Source: Actinomortierella ambigua
Lineage: Eukaryota > Mortierellomycota > Mortierellomycetes > Mortierellales > Mortierellaceae
Length of the DNA: 58,466 nt
Assembly: GCA_016098155.1 (NCBI GenBank)
Contig: JAAAJB010000168.1
Span: forward strand, 1-58,466
Direction of reading: 5' to 3'
The notes beneath the pieces are model-generated. The model was not told where the DNA came from and did no database searches. It worked only from the letters and a program-made list of their open reading frames with translations. Shown here in pieces: positions 27,976-40,182 of the stretch (the stretch's first letter is position 1; every line of letters starts with the position of its first letter). The translations under genes were made by a program, and so were the position numbers.

Positions 27976-30900
27976 TTAACACCGCTCCGATACCATCGTG
28001 GGGTGGTCTACCATGGCTCCTACTTGCGAGGCAGGGCCCGCCATGGTGGCACCGGCCATGAAAGGCGTCGACGAGTCATGCGAAGGCTCGGGACCAGAGG
28101 GCGGCTGAGAATAGGCCGATGTGGCGGATACGACGTTAGAATGATGGTGGTGATGGTGTTGGTGGTGATGATGTGAGGATGGCGGTGGAGCCATTTGGTA
28201 TCCATTGGCACCAATGGTGGATGCCGCTGCTGTCACGGGGATCGGAGGTGCCGTCAGGACGGTGCCATTAGCATGAGTGCCAGCAAACTCTGGGTGATAC
28301 GTCGACGCTGGTGTCATCGTTGTCGAGGTAGAATATCCGTAGTTGGACGCGGACGACGATGAAGACGTCAGCGACACCGACCCATCCGTGCTCGAGGGAG
28401 CACGCTGTTGAAAGTCTTGCATGGAGGTAGAGGTGGAATACTGCGCCGAGTCCTGCTCGCGATAGCCCGTACCTGCTGCTGCATATGGCTGCGGTGGTTG
28501 TTGTGATTGTTGTTGTTGGTGGTGGTGATGTTGTTGTTGTTGTTGTTGTTGTTGCTGTTGGGATGCTTGCTGCTCTGAGGACCCTTCGAGCGCATACGAT
28601 GTCCCCGTTGGCATTGTCTGCAGAGGTGCTGACTGGGCTGATGAACCAAACGTCTGTTGAGCATGCTCTTGCATGCCATGGTACTGCGGAGCTGCCGTCT
28701 CCATGTGTGAAGGCGTCAGCGGTGGTCCATTGGCGCTGTCAAAAGGGTGCACGGATGTTGAACGGGCATCAAAACCATGCTGTCCTGGCCCAGTAGTGCC
28801 ATCTGGAGTCATAACAAATTGGGGTGTAGAGCCAAAGGAGGATGGATAGCTGGATGACGACGATGGAGACAGCGGACCACCGCCTCCCCCATGATTGTTT
28901 CCACCGTATCCCGATGGCGAAGTTGACGAAGATTGCGGTGGATAGGAGGCAAAGGGGGAGTATCCTGCATGTTCATAAACGGATGAAGGCGACGACAGTG
29001 CGGAGCTCTCGTGCCACCCACCACTGCCACCACCGCTATGGGAAGGCGTGCCATAATAGGACCGACCACCACCACCACCACCGCCACCATAGTCACTTGT
29101 AGCGCCTGGCGACATGGGAGACAGAGGGCCGTACGGGCTCGCATCAAAAACATGTCCGGAATGATGGCCATTGCTGCCGCCGTGCGGGCTACTCGTCGAG
29201 TCGAGAGACACAGCAGCAACGCCAGCGCTGATGCTGTGGCTCCGGCTATGCGGGTGCTGACGATAAGGATGGGATCCATGGTGCGCTGTCGTTGCATACG
29301 GATATCCTTGAATCAAGCCCGCAGAGAGCCTGCGCTCATCCATAAAGCCCACCGATGTGGGCGACGTTGGCACGCTTGCATGCTGAGAGAAACGTTCGTG
29401 ATTATCGGCATAATGGCCGGGGCTACGGCCTCGGACCACCAACGAAGCCGACTGCGTCGAAGCGACCCGATACAGCCGTCCGTCCTCCGTGGTTGCGTAC
29501 AGGTCGACTTGCAAGACATAGTACTGCTGAGCGGCTCGGCGCTTGCCGTTGTTGGCTGTCGCTGTCTTGAACTGAACTCGCTCAAAAGTGACAATGTTTT
29601 GTGGTGTATTCAGGGCCATTACATTCAAATTGCCCCCTCCTCTGAGCGACCTTGGCTCCGGGATGATCTGAGGACCACGGTCACGCTTTGGTGTATGTTG
29701 CACCAGGTCGATCTTTTTCTCCATCTGGGCCACACGGGCACTGATGCAGATGGAAAACTGAACGATGGTCTTGAAAACACCGGTCGTTGGTGGGTTGGGA
29801 TGGGGGAAGAGGGCTGGCTGTTCATGGGGTGGTAGTGGCTGATCTGGGTTGTCTGGGTCCATCAAAGGCGCCATTGAAGCAAAAATGCCCGCGTTGTAAG
29901 AGTTGTTGGTCACCGTTGTCGCATTATCCGTCTGAAGTTCCTGTGTGTCTGGTGGCCCTGATTCGCTGTTGAACTGCTGAGCTTGATCCTCATCCAGCTC
30001 GAGTAGGCAAGGTACCTCTGCATCAACCGAATGGTTGAAGTTGAGGACTTGAAACGCCGTGCTCACTTGAAAGTAATTGCGACGATAACAAGTCCAGTTG
30101 GTGTCCGCCAAGAAAAATCCGCGATCAACTTTAGCCAGTATGCGAAGTTTGTACCTGTTAAGCGCAAAAAACAACGACCGGTGAGTAAACTTTCTTTTTT
30201 TTTTTCCTCCATCGGGAACAAGTGCTCACATATCTTTCAGTGGTCCAAGCCCGATTCCCTCAAAAAAATATAAAAAAAAATAAAAATAAGAGGCAGGAAA
30301 AGAAGGAGAGAAGGAAAGAAGGAAAGGGCATTGACCGAAAGAAGGTTACCGTGATGACTTACGCAAAAGATTGGTCCATGCTATAGATGTTGTTAAACTG
30401 GCGGGTTGGCATGAAAAACGGCCCCTCTTCACATAGAGCTAAAGACTCTGCTCGGCGCGAGCGAGCCGCCGGTCTTGGGAAGTTCACAGTTGAGCCTGCA
30501 ATTGATTTGCGATGTTCGATAATGGGGCTTTCAGGACTGGAGGTGGAAAAGGACCTAATGAAGGGAAAGGGGGCGAGGAGCACGATTTCAAATAAGGATG
30601 AGAAGACGCCTTTTTTTTTTGCATGAGACAGAGGGGATTGAAAATAACTAAGCTGCTGCAAGCAAGTGGCGGATAGCATCGACTAGCACCAATCTCAGGC
30701 GCCAGAGCTAAGTGATGCTTGCTACTGGAGTTCCCATGTACAATCCAATGTAATTTTTTTTTTCACGAGCAGGCTCTTTGGTTCACATTAGACCAGCACA
30801 ATAAGGTGTAAACAGATAGAAAAGGAAAGGGGAGGGAATAAAAAAAAAGAGTAGACTCGGGAAAGGATACCGACGATACACGGGAAACGTATTTTTTTTT

Positions 30901-32366
30901 CTTTGCAAGAGAGCATGTTGAAGGCCAGAATAGAGAAGGAGAACGAGAAAGAGAAAGAAAAGAAAACAGCACACGGTCTGAGCAGGTGTACGTACCGATA
31001 TCGCTGAGTAACTGGAGGTTGGGCGGACTGTGGGGAAGCATCAAACGATGCTTGGTGTGGGAAAGGTTGCATCTGAAACTGTCCCTCCTCTTGTCTAGTC
31101 GACGCACGAGATGAGCAGTAGGACCGAATGGAGAGTGGTGAGTGTTATGTTTGGTGTTATGAAGGAGAGAGGTGAGCGACTTTCTACTGCCAGGTCCAGT
31201 ACAACATCGTCTGTACATACCTTTGGAAAAAATTAGGTGGCCCTTGGATGGGCGACGTCTCGAAGCTCTCGGGCAAATGTCCTGTTGGGAAGGAGTACTG
31301 AGAGGGAACCTCTTGCTCGTGTCTATAACATCCGTCAGTTGAATGTCGATCAAGCAGAGAGTTCAGAATACATGAGCAAGTTGGCAAGTGAGGTGCACAT
31401 GTCCCCATTTTTTTTTTGTCAATCTCCATAGCACCATGGGACATACACATACACAAACACACACACACACGCACACACAATTCTTGAGAACAATACAAAA
31501 GACTATCTCAACAAAAGTAGGCTCTCTCTCACTCTTCGCCACTTTGTTCAACAGAAGTCAGCCCCGAGAACAGACCTCCCCACGCCAGTCAATCAAAATG
31601 CTAAAAGTACAGCAACTGCAAGTGGGTAAACAGAGCGATGATGTTGATGATGAGCAACAGGAGAAAACAGCCTGTTGGGTCGCCCAAGATTCATCTAGAG
31701 TGCCCTAACAATCCTGCACATCTCATTGACACCTCCGCCCTACCCAACCCTCCCTCCCCACGTTTCCACCCAAACTAAAAAAGAGACGATTTCCCCATCC
31801 AATGCCCCTCCCCCTTCCTCTCGCACGAGAGAGTTTAGTCGAAAAACGGGCAATTGGAAAGGAGGAGGGGAGGGGAATGATGACCCCGAGAGAAAGAGAG
31901 AGAAAGAAGACCAAAGATAAAAGACAAAAGACAAGACGTACACTGTGGACAGTACTGATGGTCCAAGGCTTGCCCGAGGGCTATGTGGGCGCATGTACGC
32001 ATGAAGCGGATGTGGAGATGGATCGTATCCTGATGCAGGTACGTTATCGCTGCCAGGAGTTGATGGGGCAACGCTGCTGCCGTTGCCGTTGGGCAGTCCT
32101 GTTTGATCATGACCGAACCGACGAACATCCTGAAAGGCATCCTCGTGCGGTGCAGCGAGCGGGTGCGTTGGTGGGTACATGTCTACGTACGACTGGACAT
32201 GTCCGGCAACTACTGGAGGTGTTGTCGGACTGGTGACAGACGATACCAGGCCTGCAGGGGGCGTGGTTCCTGCAGTGCTGATAATGGCCGCAGGGGCAAG
32301 GGGGTAGTGTGGGTGCACAGGCGTCATAAGTGTGTCTTGAGAGGAATCGATTCGAGAATGTGGCAT
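27976..32366 (-). CDS. NDT80/PhoG-family DNA-binding transcription factor, five exons
   Basis: Model complement(join(27976..30154, 30363..30536, 30996..31094, 31221..31322, 31942..32366)), 992 residues, phase closed. The Pro/Ser-rich N-terminus leads into an NDT80-type immunoglobulin-like DNA-binding domain (about residues 225-440). Its signature parts are YKLRILAKVDRGFF, NWTCYRRNYFQV, GVFKTIVQFSICISARVA, ERVQFKTATANNGKRRAAQQYY and a final LVVRGRSPGHYAD. Family members (Ndt80, vib-1, PhoG) bind DNA and control meiosis, starvation or phosphatase genes; metazoan MYRF shares the fold. The C-terminal 550 residues are Ser/Gly/Gln/His-rich with a long poly-Gln and His tracts, probably an activation region. 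The 3-kb upstream gap to the divergent PAS gene suggests heavy regulation. Confidence 0.88.
31451..31479. repeat. CA dinucleotide microsatellite in an NDT80-family gene intron
   Basis: A run of mostly CA units with one G interruption lies inside the first intron of the NDT80-family gene. Confidence 0.8.
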
Positions 32367-33311
32367 TAGAGAGAAACAAAAGATGATGAGTAACTCACGG
32401 ATGAGAGGAGGAGTGAGAGTCAAGCATCGCTCATATCCGAGGTGCAAGTGAGTCGAGAAGGGAAAGGGAGAGAGATAGAGAGAGCAAAGAGTATCAGATA
32501 CAGGAAGCCTTTCTCACCCCTACCCTCCCCCCACTCCTTCGTTTAGCGCCGAGTTCCTACCTCCAGTCAGAAAGGAATGTCGGCGCGTATGACTCCTTGT
32601 AGCCAAGCGACAAAATGTGAGGGTGGTGAAGGTACTCTGAGTGCAATACTCGCAACGACTTTTGCGGTTGTGGGGAAGTGAGCTCGCGAGAAAGGACGGT
32701 TACTAGTCTATTGTTCCAGAGATCTGGATGAACCTCAAAGGATAGGGGTTTGTGCGAGCGGGCGATAGAGGAGGAAGGGGAGCGTGCGAGCCGAAAGGAA
32801 CGTAGTCGGAATGACGAGGAAGGATGGAGAGGAATGAGTTTTAACAATCGGCCATCGAAAAGACGAGGGTGAAGAGGAAGGGAAGGAGGGAAGGAAAGAA
32901 GGAAGGAAGGAAGAGAGGAAGGAAGGAAGAGAGGAAGGAAAAGGAAAGAGGAGGGAGGGGGGGAAGGAAGGAAGAAAGAGCAAAGAGCAAAGAGCAAGAA
33001 GCAAAGCTTCGGGGCTAAAGATGGCCGGCCTGCTTCACGCACGCACTGCCCTTCTTTACAACAGGAGGTGTGCACGCGGCGCTGGGGAATGCTCTCTCCG
33101 CTCTTCTGCCGGGTTGAACCAACCCAGCCAACTAACCTACTAGCACTAACCAACCCCTTTCCGTTCACAAGCGGGGAGCATGATACGTGCATACTTCACA
33201 CGACAGTGCTCGGCATTAACCTTTGAGGTGTTGGCCATCCAGGAGCCAAGGACCCCACTCTGACGTATGGGGGGTAGATTGAGAGGAGAGAGAAAGGGGA
33301 TTGAGGGACAG

Positions 33312-33336
33312 TGAGAGAGAGAGAGAGAGAGAGAGA
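33312..33336. repeat. GA dinucleotide microsatellite
   Basis: About twelve uninterrupted GA units upstream of the NDT80-family gene. Confidence 0.85.
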
Positions 33337-34431
33337 ATGTGTGAGTTACACTGAGGGGCTACCGGGTGAAAGCTTTCAAAGAAGAAAGTGAGTGTGTCCA
33401 CAAAGTCAAAGCACCTTCTTGTTCGTCTGCTCTTCTCTGCATTGCGTGCATTTGCTGTCAGTAGCCTTTGGGAAAAGCACGAGGAAGCTCAACAAGACCC
33501 ATCGCTCACTTTTCACCTATCTCCCCTCGATACTCTTATTTTTTTTTATTTCGCCCCCAAAATACTTTGATGCCTTCTTCCTCCCAAGGTGATAGTGGTC
33601 CTTCTCTCCCACCCGCCGCTTTCGTTCTCCACGCCGCCCCTTGACGTGATAGCCTTTATAGATTTTCGCGGCACAAAGAACACGAAAAATGGTGGCGAAA
33701 CAATTTGTCCATCAGTCAAACAAAACTGAGGGGTAGAAGAACAGTGGAGGGGGGAGGGGAAATCCACCATGAGCTTGTTTCGTGTTTTGTCTTTCATTCA
33801 CAGGACACATGCTGGCGTGCGACCATCACAATCATTTGCAGGTCGCACGAATTCTTGCTGACGAATAAAACCACATTGATATGCAGCTGTTCCATTCCTC
33901 TGTAGAGCATCAACTGACTTGGTCATTCGGGCCCTTCGTTCTTGCAGCATCTATTTTTTTTATCTACCGCTATATGTCTCTTTTAGCACGCACGTTCGCT
34001 CGTGTTGTCGCTATTGATACTGCTTCTACGTAGTCCTGTTGTTGATGCTGATGTTGATGTTGATGCTGATATTATTGCTTGCCTCTATGCATGCAGCTAG
34101 GCGAGTATGAGCTCGACAGAACTTTGGCGTGTTGATGCATGTCCTTCTCTAATAAACTTTTTTTTTCGGTTGCAGCACAAGCGCCATGACAGCCCATACT
34201 CTCCAAACCCAGTTTGTTCTTCAGTCCACAAATCGGTGTTCTTTTTCATGACATTGTCTGTGAAGGAGCCTACTTTTGTTTAGAACAGATGGCTGATGCA
34301 TTACTCGAGTGAGGAAGGGGAAGGTTTATCAAGTGGGAGTTCTCGGTGTACTGCTACCTTGTAGTGGTAGTGGTACGGTACTAGATCCGATATTGCTGTA
34401 GAAGTAGCGAGTTCCAGCAACATTCAGAGCT

Positions 34432-34460
34432 GTGTACTGTACAGTACACTGTACAGTACA
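34432..34460. repeat. Perfect palindrome with partial direct copy
   Basis: Positions 34432-34449 form an 18-bp self-complementary sequence built on TGTACTGTACAGTACA. The half TGTACAGTACA follows at 34450-34460. It sits in the large divergent intergenic region and could be a binding site for a dimeric regulator or a hairpin. Confidence 0.75.
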
Positions 34461-35049
34461 TATACATATTTGTATACAGCAGTATTGGGAGCCATCACCA
34501 TCACCACCACCAGTACCGAGAAGACCTTTGCTATCGATTGCTCGACTGAAACATGTGAGCCCACCCGGGCAAAAATGTTCGTGCGCTTCTTCTAATTCTT
34601 TGTACAGTAGTGCACACATTTGTTTGCTTCTCAACGTCGACCTCTCCCTCCCTCCGACTATCCCACAGGCTCACTCAACTTTGTGGACATGGCGAGGGGC
34701 TGAGGTGAACATGAACTGTTGATGACAACGGGGAAGACTTATTGAAAGGCCATCGAGCAGGTTGGTGGCGGAGCGCACAAAAAATAGATGCAGGTCACAA
34801 GATGGGCCACAGGTGTTATATAAAGTAACGAAGAACCTCAGTCTCTGTCACGCTTTTTATCTCAATGCGTGCACAAAGGCTAAGGCTATTCACTTCCATG
34901 ACATCATTACCCCGATTCTTAATTGCGATCCGGGTAATTTTTTGACTTGCCAGAGGGAGGAGGACCCTTGTCCCTGATCGGTTGTCTGTCCGACACGAAT
35001 TAGCGCGAATTTTACCTGACTGAACACGTTCTCACACTCTCTTTCTCTT

Positions 35050-35080
<31 letters not shown>

Positions 35081-35419
35081 CCTCTCTCTCTCTCTGTCTG
35101 TCTCGGCCACAATAATCGACAACCACACCAATACCGAGTGCGTGTTGTGCATTTGATCAAGTCACCCCGTTTTTTCACCTGCCTTGTGCCATACCTCTGT
35201 CGTTCTTCTCGTCGCCGCCAATTGCCGTTACGCGCGTCTTTGCATCTATGCATTTGACCTTGTTGTCAATAAGAGAATAGCGTTTGAGTCCCTCTTCCCT
35301 TACTATGAAGCATGTCTCTCACTCAGCTCCTTTTCTCTCGCTCGTTCCTTCGCACTCCCCTCCCCTCCCCCCTCCCCATCACCCAGCAGCTTCTCGATCC
35401 TTCATTTCTTCTTTCTTCT

Positions 35420-35420
<1 letters not shown>

Positions 35421-35463
<43 letters not shown>
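35421..35463. repeat. CT dinucleotide microsatellite in the PAS gene leader
   Basis: About twenty CT units with one break, roughly 210 bp before the ATG of the PAS-domain gene; a likely core-promoter or 5' UTR pyrimidine tract. Confidence 0.8.
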
Positions 35464-35465
<2 letters not shown>

Positions 35466-35675
35466 TTCTGTCCTTCTTCTAAACACATCCTCTCTGCCCA
35501 CCTACCTGTCCGTTGTCGTGCTGCTGTTCCATTTATTAGCCACCCTTCTTTCTTCTTCGTCGTCGCCTTCCTTCCTTCTCGTTTCCCCTCAACGCCCCTG
35601 CCATCTCTGCCTACCTCCCTTCCTGTCTGCTCATTCAATTTCGGTGGTACACAGCATTCAAGATCTTTTTCCTCC

Positions 35676-37658
35676 ATGTTCCAGGTCAACAACTTTATCT
35701 CATTCCATGACCTCACGCCTGATGCAAACTTCCTCTGGGCCTCGTCCTCCATCACCGACTGTCTTGGCTTCGAGCCAGAGGAGGTTGTAGGCATCCCGGC
35801 ATACTCATTGCTCCGGGAGACCAGCAGTAACCTTGGCAACATTCAGAATGCACACAAAGTGAATGTCGAGCAGGAAAGAGTTGGCTCGCAAGTCATCACT
35901 CATTTTATCTGCAAGGACGGTTCCACCAAGGCATGCACCGTCATGTTTTCGGTCTGCTACGACTATATTGTCACTTGCACGACTGTCATCGATGCCAGCA
36001 ACGACTGTAAGTGTGCAGTGGTTGACATGGGTGAGAGTGAGTGAGTGAGAGAGGGAGTGTGAAAGATAGAAGGAGAAAGAGGGGGTGCAAGGAGGATAAG
36101 AAGGACGAGTGCTGCGCGAGTGGCCCTCAACTCTAAAATTCTGCCCACCCATGGGTGGGTGGGGTGGGAAAGCTGTTGGGCCAGAGTGTTTGTCCCAATC
36201 GCCTCCTTGAGAGCAAGGAGCAGAGAGGTGTGGAAAAAAAAAAGGTCCAGCTTTTGATCACGCGTGGAGTGGAGATGAACTTCCTCGTGCCAATCGTATT
36301 CCGCGTCTGCGCTTGCTCTCCCCATCTGTCGACCGAACCCCCTCAATATCGCTCCCCCTCCCCCACCTTGACATTTGTTTTCCACTTGGCATCCACCGCA
36401 TATCTTCTCATGCATGCCCTCTACTGCTCAACATCACCCACTACGGCCCCCTGATTATTATGTGTGTCTGTGCCTCTATTGGGTCAATAGACGCCGAAGC
36501 TGTCTCGCACTCTCATGCCATGACAAGAGAGCAAACTGCAAAGAAACAACAGGTACGCGAACTCCTCGCTCTGATCGCACCACGATTGTTAACCGCCTGC
36601 CTACCTTTACCTTCACCCCCTAACTCGGACCACAAAAAAAAAAAAAAATGCAGCAAATGCCTCAGGCTTTCGGTTCTCAACTTGGAAAAATTGCTTTCGT
36701 TTGTTTTTTTTTCTAGGAGTTTGATCGCATCCAAAGGCATCAAGAGGCGTTTGACAAGCACTCTCACTCCTGGAAGACCGATAACCTCGACCCAGAGCCC
36801 CGTGCATGCATGATTCTGAACAGATTCACACGCAGCCTGGTCATCATGTACGCTTCGCCTTCGTCGCGCGATCTATTCAGCATTGATCCAGAAGCCATCA
36901 TTGGCAAGCCGCTGCTCTTGTTTATTCGTGCCGATGACCTGGCCTCCTTCGTGGTTCAGATGGATGTTGCAAAGTCGACTACTGCTGTAGCGCACATGCG
37001 GTTCTGGTTTCAGTCGCCAAACTGCCCTCAAGAGATTCCTTGCGAGGCCATGATGTTTGGTGCTGCAGATGGGATGATCATGATTATGCGGCGCTGCCGG
37101 CCGTTCATCCGCAAGCCGCTCATCAAAAGCACTGATAATCCTCGGACGGCCTCATCAGCTTCCTATCCGGTCCCCGAGGGCAACGCATATGCGCCCTACA
37201 TCCTTAAGAACAAAACGTCGTCCAGCATGCGGACTCATCACTACCACACTAATCTCGACCTCACAGAGGTCGCCGCAGATGACACCAACGCTAGCGATTC
37301 GGACACCGAAACGGAACATACTTCAAACTCCAGTGATGTTCTCGAGCTCGACATGAGCTACCCATCTCACTATTATTTTACTTCAGCGCCCGCAGGTTAT
37401 AGTCAAACGAGGTATTCCGCCCCTGCCACGACTCCAGCACCAGCTGGCTCATTTACAGATGATCCACGACCCATACCACTCTCGCTGATCGATTTGGCAG
37501 AGCAAGCAAGGCATATTGAAGACGATGACCAAGTTCTCACGAGTGAACTGGAATCGTACGATGAGGCGATTGTGGGTTACGATGATGAGCATTCGATGAA
37601 TGAGGATGCATCTAATGTAGACAAGATGGAGTGGGATATTGAGCACCCACTCTCATAA
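35676..37658 (+). CDS. Two-PAS-domain protein, three exons
   Basis: Model join(35676..36006, 36491..36552, 36717..37658), 444 residues. The ATG (MFQVNNFISFHDL) was chosen because everything upstream is a pyrimidine-rich leader. The first PAS domain (about residues 5-112) reads HDLTPDANFLWASSSITDCLGFEPEEVVG, with the usual FxxxS..I..LG and the HFICKDGS strand. The second (about residues 150-260) reads FTRSLVIMYASPSSRDLFSIDPEAIIGKPLLLFIRADDL. The rest is acidic and disordered. The domain style resembles the PAS regions of fungal white-collar and related sensors, but the flavin-binding GxNCRFLQ motif of LOV domains is absent and no GATA finger follows. It may be a partner or signal adaptor that works by PAS dimerisation. 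Intron 1 is 484 bp. Confidence 0.75.
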
Positions 37659-39186
37659 ACTTTGCTCGCACTCGTTCCCTTTTTTTCGCGATTTATTTTG
37701 ATGTATGAGGAGGTGGGTTATGTTTTCATGTGCGCTGTTGTGGTTGTGTTTGTGCACACCCTTTCGCGTGCGAAAAACATGTATCTTTTTCACTGCAAGT
37801 AGCTGCAGTGAGCTCCTTTTCATCAGTTTGAGTGGTTTGTTCTTTCGAGAACCTTCAGACGTGATGCCCCTTCTCTAAGAATTTCTCCGCTGTCCATTGG
37901 TTTATCCATTCCATTGTCGGTCGCAGCGGGAGTGACGTCTATCGGCATACGGAGGGGGGCACACAATATTCAAAAGGAGAAGATGAGGAAGAAACAAGCA
38001 TACGCTACACCAATCGAATGGGGGCATTGAGGGCTGGCCATATTGAGGGCAAAGACGAGAGCTTTACTAAAGAAACTTTACCCCTCAGTCAGTCTCACCA
38101 GTGCCATTTAGTGGTAAGTTTGCTTTGGTTATAGATCTGGGAAACGGGCAGCTTGTCTGATCAAAGTCCAAATGAAGTAGCCACGTTCTCCTTGTCATTG
38201 TGTGGACGAATAGTAAATCGACGAAGGATCCTTTCTTCTAAAAAAGAGGGCAGGGACAAAAAGCTCCAAAGGTAGTCTAACTTTTGATGACCGAGATCTC
38301 ACCAGACCCACTCAAAAGGCCACTCTGTCTATGTATAAATACTGTGCACCGCCCCTACCACTGTATTTTTGTCCCCAAACTAAATCAACCCCTCGTTGTA
38401 CTCATGTATCTCTGCCCAAACGCTCCCTTGAAGTCCGCGCAATCCCACATTTTTGGCTTTCCCTTTCATGGATTCCAACAGCTTTGTGGTAGAGCGGTGT
38501 TTTTTGTCTTCACAGAGAGCCGAAGCGACCCCCCAACGCCCTTGAAGTAGAGAGGACCGCCGAGTGGTCGATAGAGTTTTTCTTTTTTGGAACTGTACCA
38601 CCCCCAAAGCGACCATTTTACTGTTCCCCCATCACTTCACTGAAGCTCCAGTCGTGGTCTTGTGACATCCACAAGGGGCACGCGCAGCGGAACAAATTCT
38701 TGCCTTAAAGTGCTTGTGAAACCTCTGGACTGGGAAAGGCTCGATGGCGCTGTCATGCCTTTAGCATCCATGGGACAAGCTCTTACGACGAATTGACAGT
38801 GGAGGATTCCCTACCACTCTATACTTGGTCAGCATCATCGTGTTTTATTTTATTCCACAAAGGGAAATTTTTCTCTTTTTTTTTTCATGGCATGTGTAGT
38901 ATGCATATATGATTTAAATCCAACAGTGTTGAAAGGTGTTTGAAAGCCTCCTACTATGAAGAAAAGTGGAAAGGTATAAAGTTTTGTGCTGTTCTCCAAC
39001 ATGAGGAAGGTTGTGACGGAAAGCCCACCAAATCAAAGATCATCAGATCAGATGTGAAGTTGTGTTTTGTGAAGAATTGCATAGACAAACATCAATGCTG
39101 ATGTTGAGTTTATTATTATTATAATTATTATTGTTATCGCCTTCCTCTTCACCTTCGCGCTCCCCTCCCCCTTCCCCTCTCCCCCC
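37659..39186. other. Convergent intergenic region, no gene seen
   Basis: This lies between the PAS gene (+) and SEN34 (-) 3' ends. A TATAAAT-like box near 38333 is followed by a short pyrimidine-rich ORF (38284-38550) with no recognisable content. An ATT/ATA repeat lies near 39110-39130. Confidence 0.5.
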
Positions 39187-40182
39187 TTAGAAGCCGGCCC
39201 ATTCAATCGAAAAGCACCAGGCCTTGGCGGGCTGCACCGAAGCATCGACTTGGGTATCGAGTACGATGTCTTGTTCAAAACTACAAAAGACGTGCGACTT
39301 TTGAACAGACGATGCCAGGCGCGCCATACTCGCGATATCTCTTATGGTAATTGCCTCATCGAGAGACTTGACACTTGCAATCCAACCTGCATGACAAGTG
39401 AGGGGGTCAGAGGCATAGAGGAGATAGTCCCCTCCAAACTTAAAGCCCGGCGCGATATAAAACTTGTGCGTCTCCCACAGGTACTCGTACATCCTTAGGA
39501 GAAGATGGTCCCGCTTAGTCTTTGGGAACGGGAGCAGTTGCTTCATGCGAGGGTCGCTGAGGGATGTGACCTCCACTGAGCGTGGAGCAAGGGTGGGTGA
39601 AAACGATTGTTCTCCAATGGAGGTATGTGCACGAGAGGAGCCGCTGCTCTCGGCGACTGGCGAGTCTTGCGTCTCTTGCCCCTTCAAGGGATGGAATCGA
39701 TACCATGGTAGCCAGCTAGAGAGTGTTCGAATGGTGACAGAGGTATACTTGGGTTTTGGTGTCTCGCTGTGCTCTGCCGAGGATGCCTCAGAGGATGGAT
39801 GCTGGGATGTGATTTGCTGTGGCTGATCATACCCATGGGCCTCGTCGACGATTGTGATCAGGCCATGTCTCAGAAGCAGGTACGCTTCCTCAGGCTGAAG
39901 TTTGAGAGGCAGGCTCAGAAAGATGTTTTGCAGCGGATTTCGAGGCAAGGAACCGACTGGACCTGCCACAATCCTGTGTTGCTCCCTGAGCAGACGAGCA
40001 TCTATCAGCATTTTTTTTTTTCCAACGCAGAATATTACAGTCAGGGCTTCATGTTTTTCCAAAAGCAAAAAATAATAGAGCCCTTTGTCCACCCACGTTG
40101 GTGATTGTGAGCTCATTTTACCTTCCACGCTCCATAAGAGTGCATCGCCTGCAATAACATGGACAGCTGGTTTAGACGCCAT
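39187..40182 (-). CDS. SEN34: tRNA-splicing endonuclease subunit SEN34, two exons
   Basis: Model complement(join(39187..40001, 40122..40182)), 291 residues. The intron has a long A run and removes an otherwise open Lys-rich stretch, joining WSVE to DARLLREQHRIVAGPVGSLPRNPLQN, which is the family layout. The N-terminal domain continues LSLPLKLQPEEAYLLLRHGL. The C-terminal nuclease domain has LWETHKFYIAPGFKFGGDYLLYASDPLTCHAGWIASV and RLASSVQKSHVFCSF. These supply the Tyr, His and Lys of the RNase-A-like catalytic triad. SEN34 cuts the 3' splice site of intron-containing pre-tRNAs in a four-subunit complex. An in-frame ATG 15 bases upstream and another at 40284 are alternative starts. A disordered insert sits between the two domains. 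Confidence 0.88.
   Translation of the reverse strand: MASKPAVHVIAGDALLWSVEGKMSSQSPTWVDKGLYYFLLLEKHEALTVIFCVGKKKMLIDARLLREQHRIVAGPVGSLPRNPLQNIFLSLPLKLQPEEAYLLLRHGLITIVDEAHGYDQPQQITSQHPSSEASSAEHSETPKPKYTSVTIRTLSSWLPWYRFHPLKGQETQDSPVAESSGSSRAHTSIGEQSFSPTLAPRSVEVTSLSDPRMKQLLPFPKTKRDHLLLRMYEYLWETHKFYIAPGFKFGGDYLLYASDPLTCHAGWIASVKSLDEAITIRDIASMARLASSVQKSHVFCSFEQDIVLDTQVDASVQPAKAWCFSIEWAGF

Larger units (their letters stand above)
32367..35675. promoter_or_regulatory. Long divergent intergenic region between NDT80-family and PAS genes
   Basis: The 3.3 kb hold no gene I can support; the longest minus ORF (32557-33192) is Leu/Pro/Ser/Phe low complexity from a GGAAG tract. Contents include a GAAG-rich tract at 32870-33000, (GA)n at 33312-33336, a GATGTT-type repeat near 34030-34070, an 18-bp perfect palindrome at 34432-34449, and CT tracts at 35050-35100 and 35421-35463. 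The size suggests complex promoters or an unseen noncoding RNA. Confidence 0.5.

Noticed and set aside
28485..29835. Plus-strand ORFs opposite the NDT80-family gene
   Set aside because: They are shadows of the Gln/His/Ser-rich coding region on the minus strand.
32557..33192. A 211-residue minus-strand protein
   Set aside because: Most of it is Leu/Pro/Ser/Phe low complexity translated from a GGAAG tract; no domain, and it lies in a promoter region.
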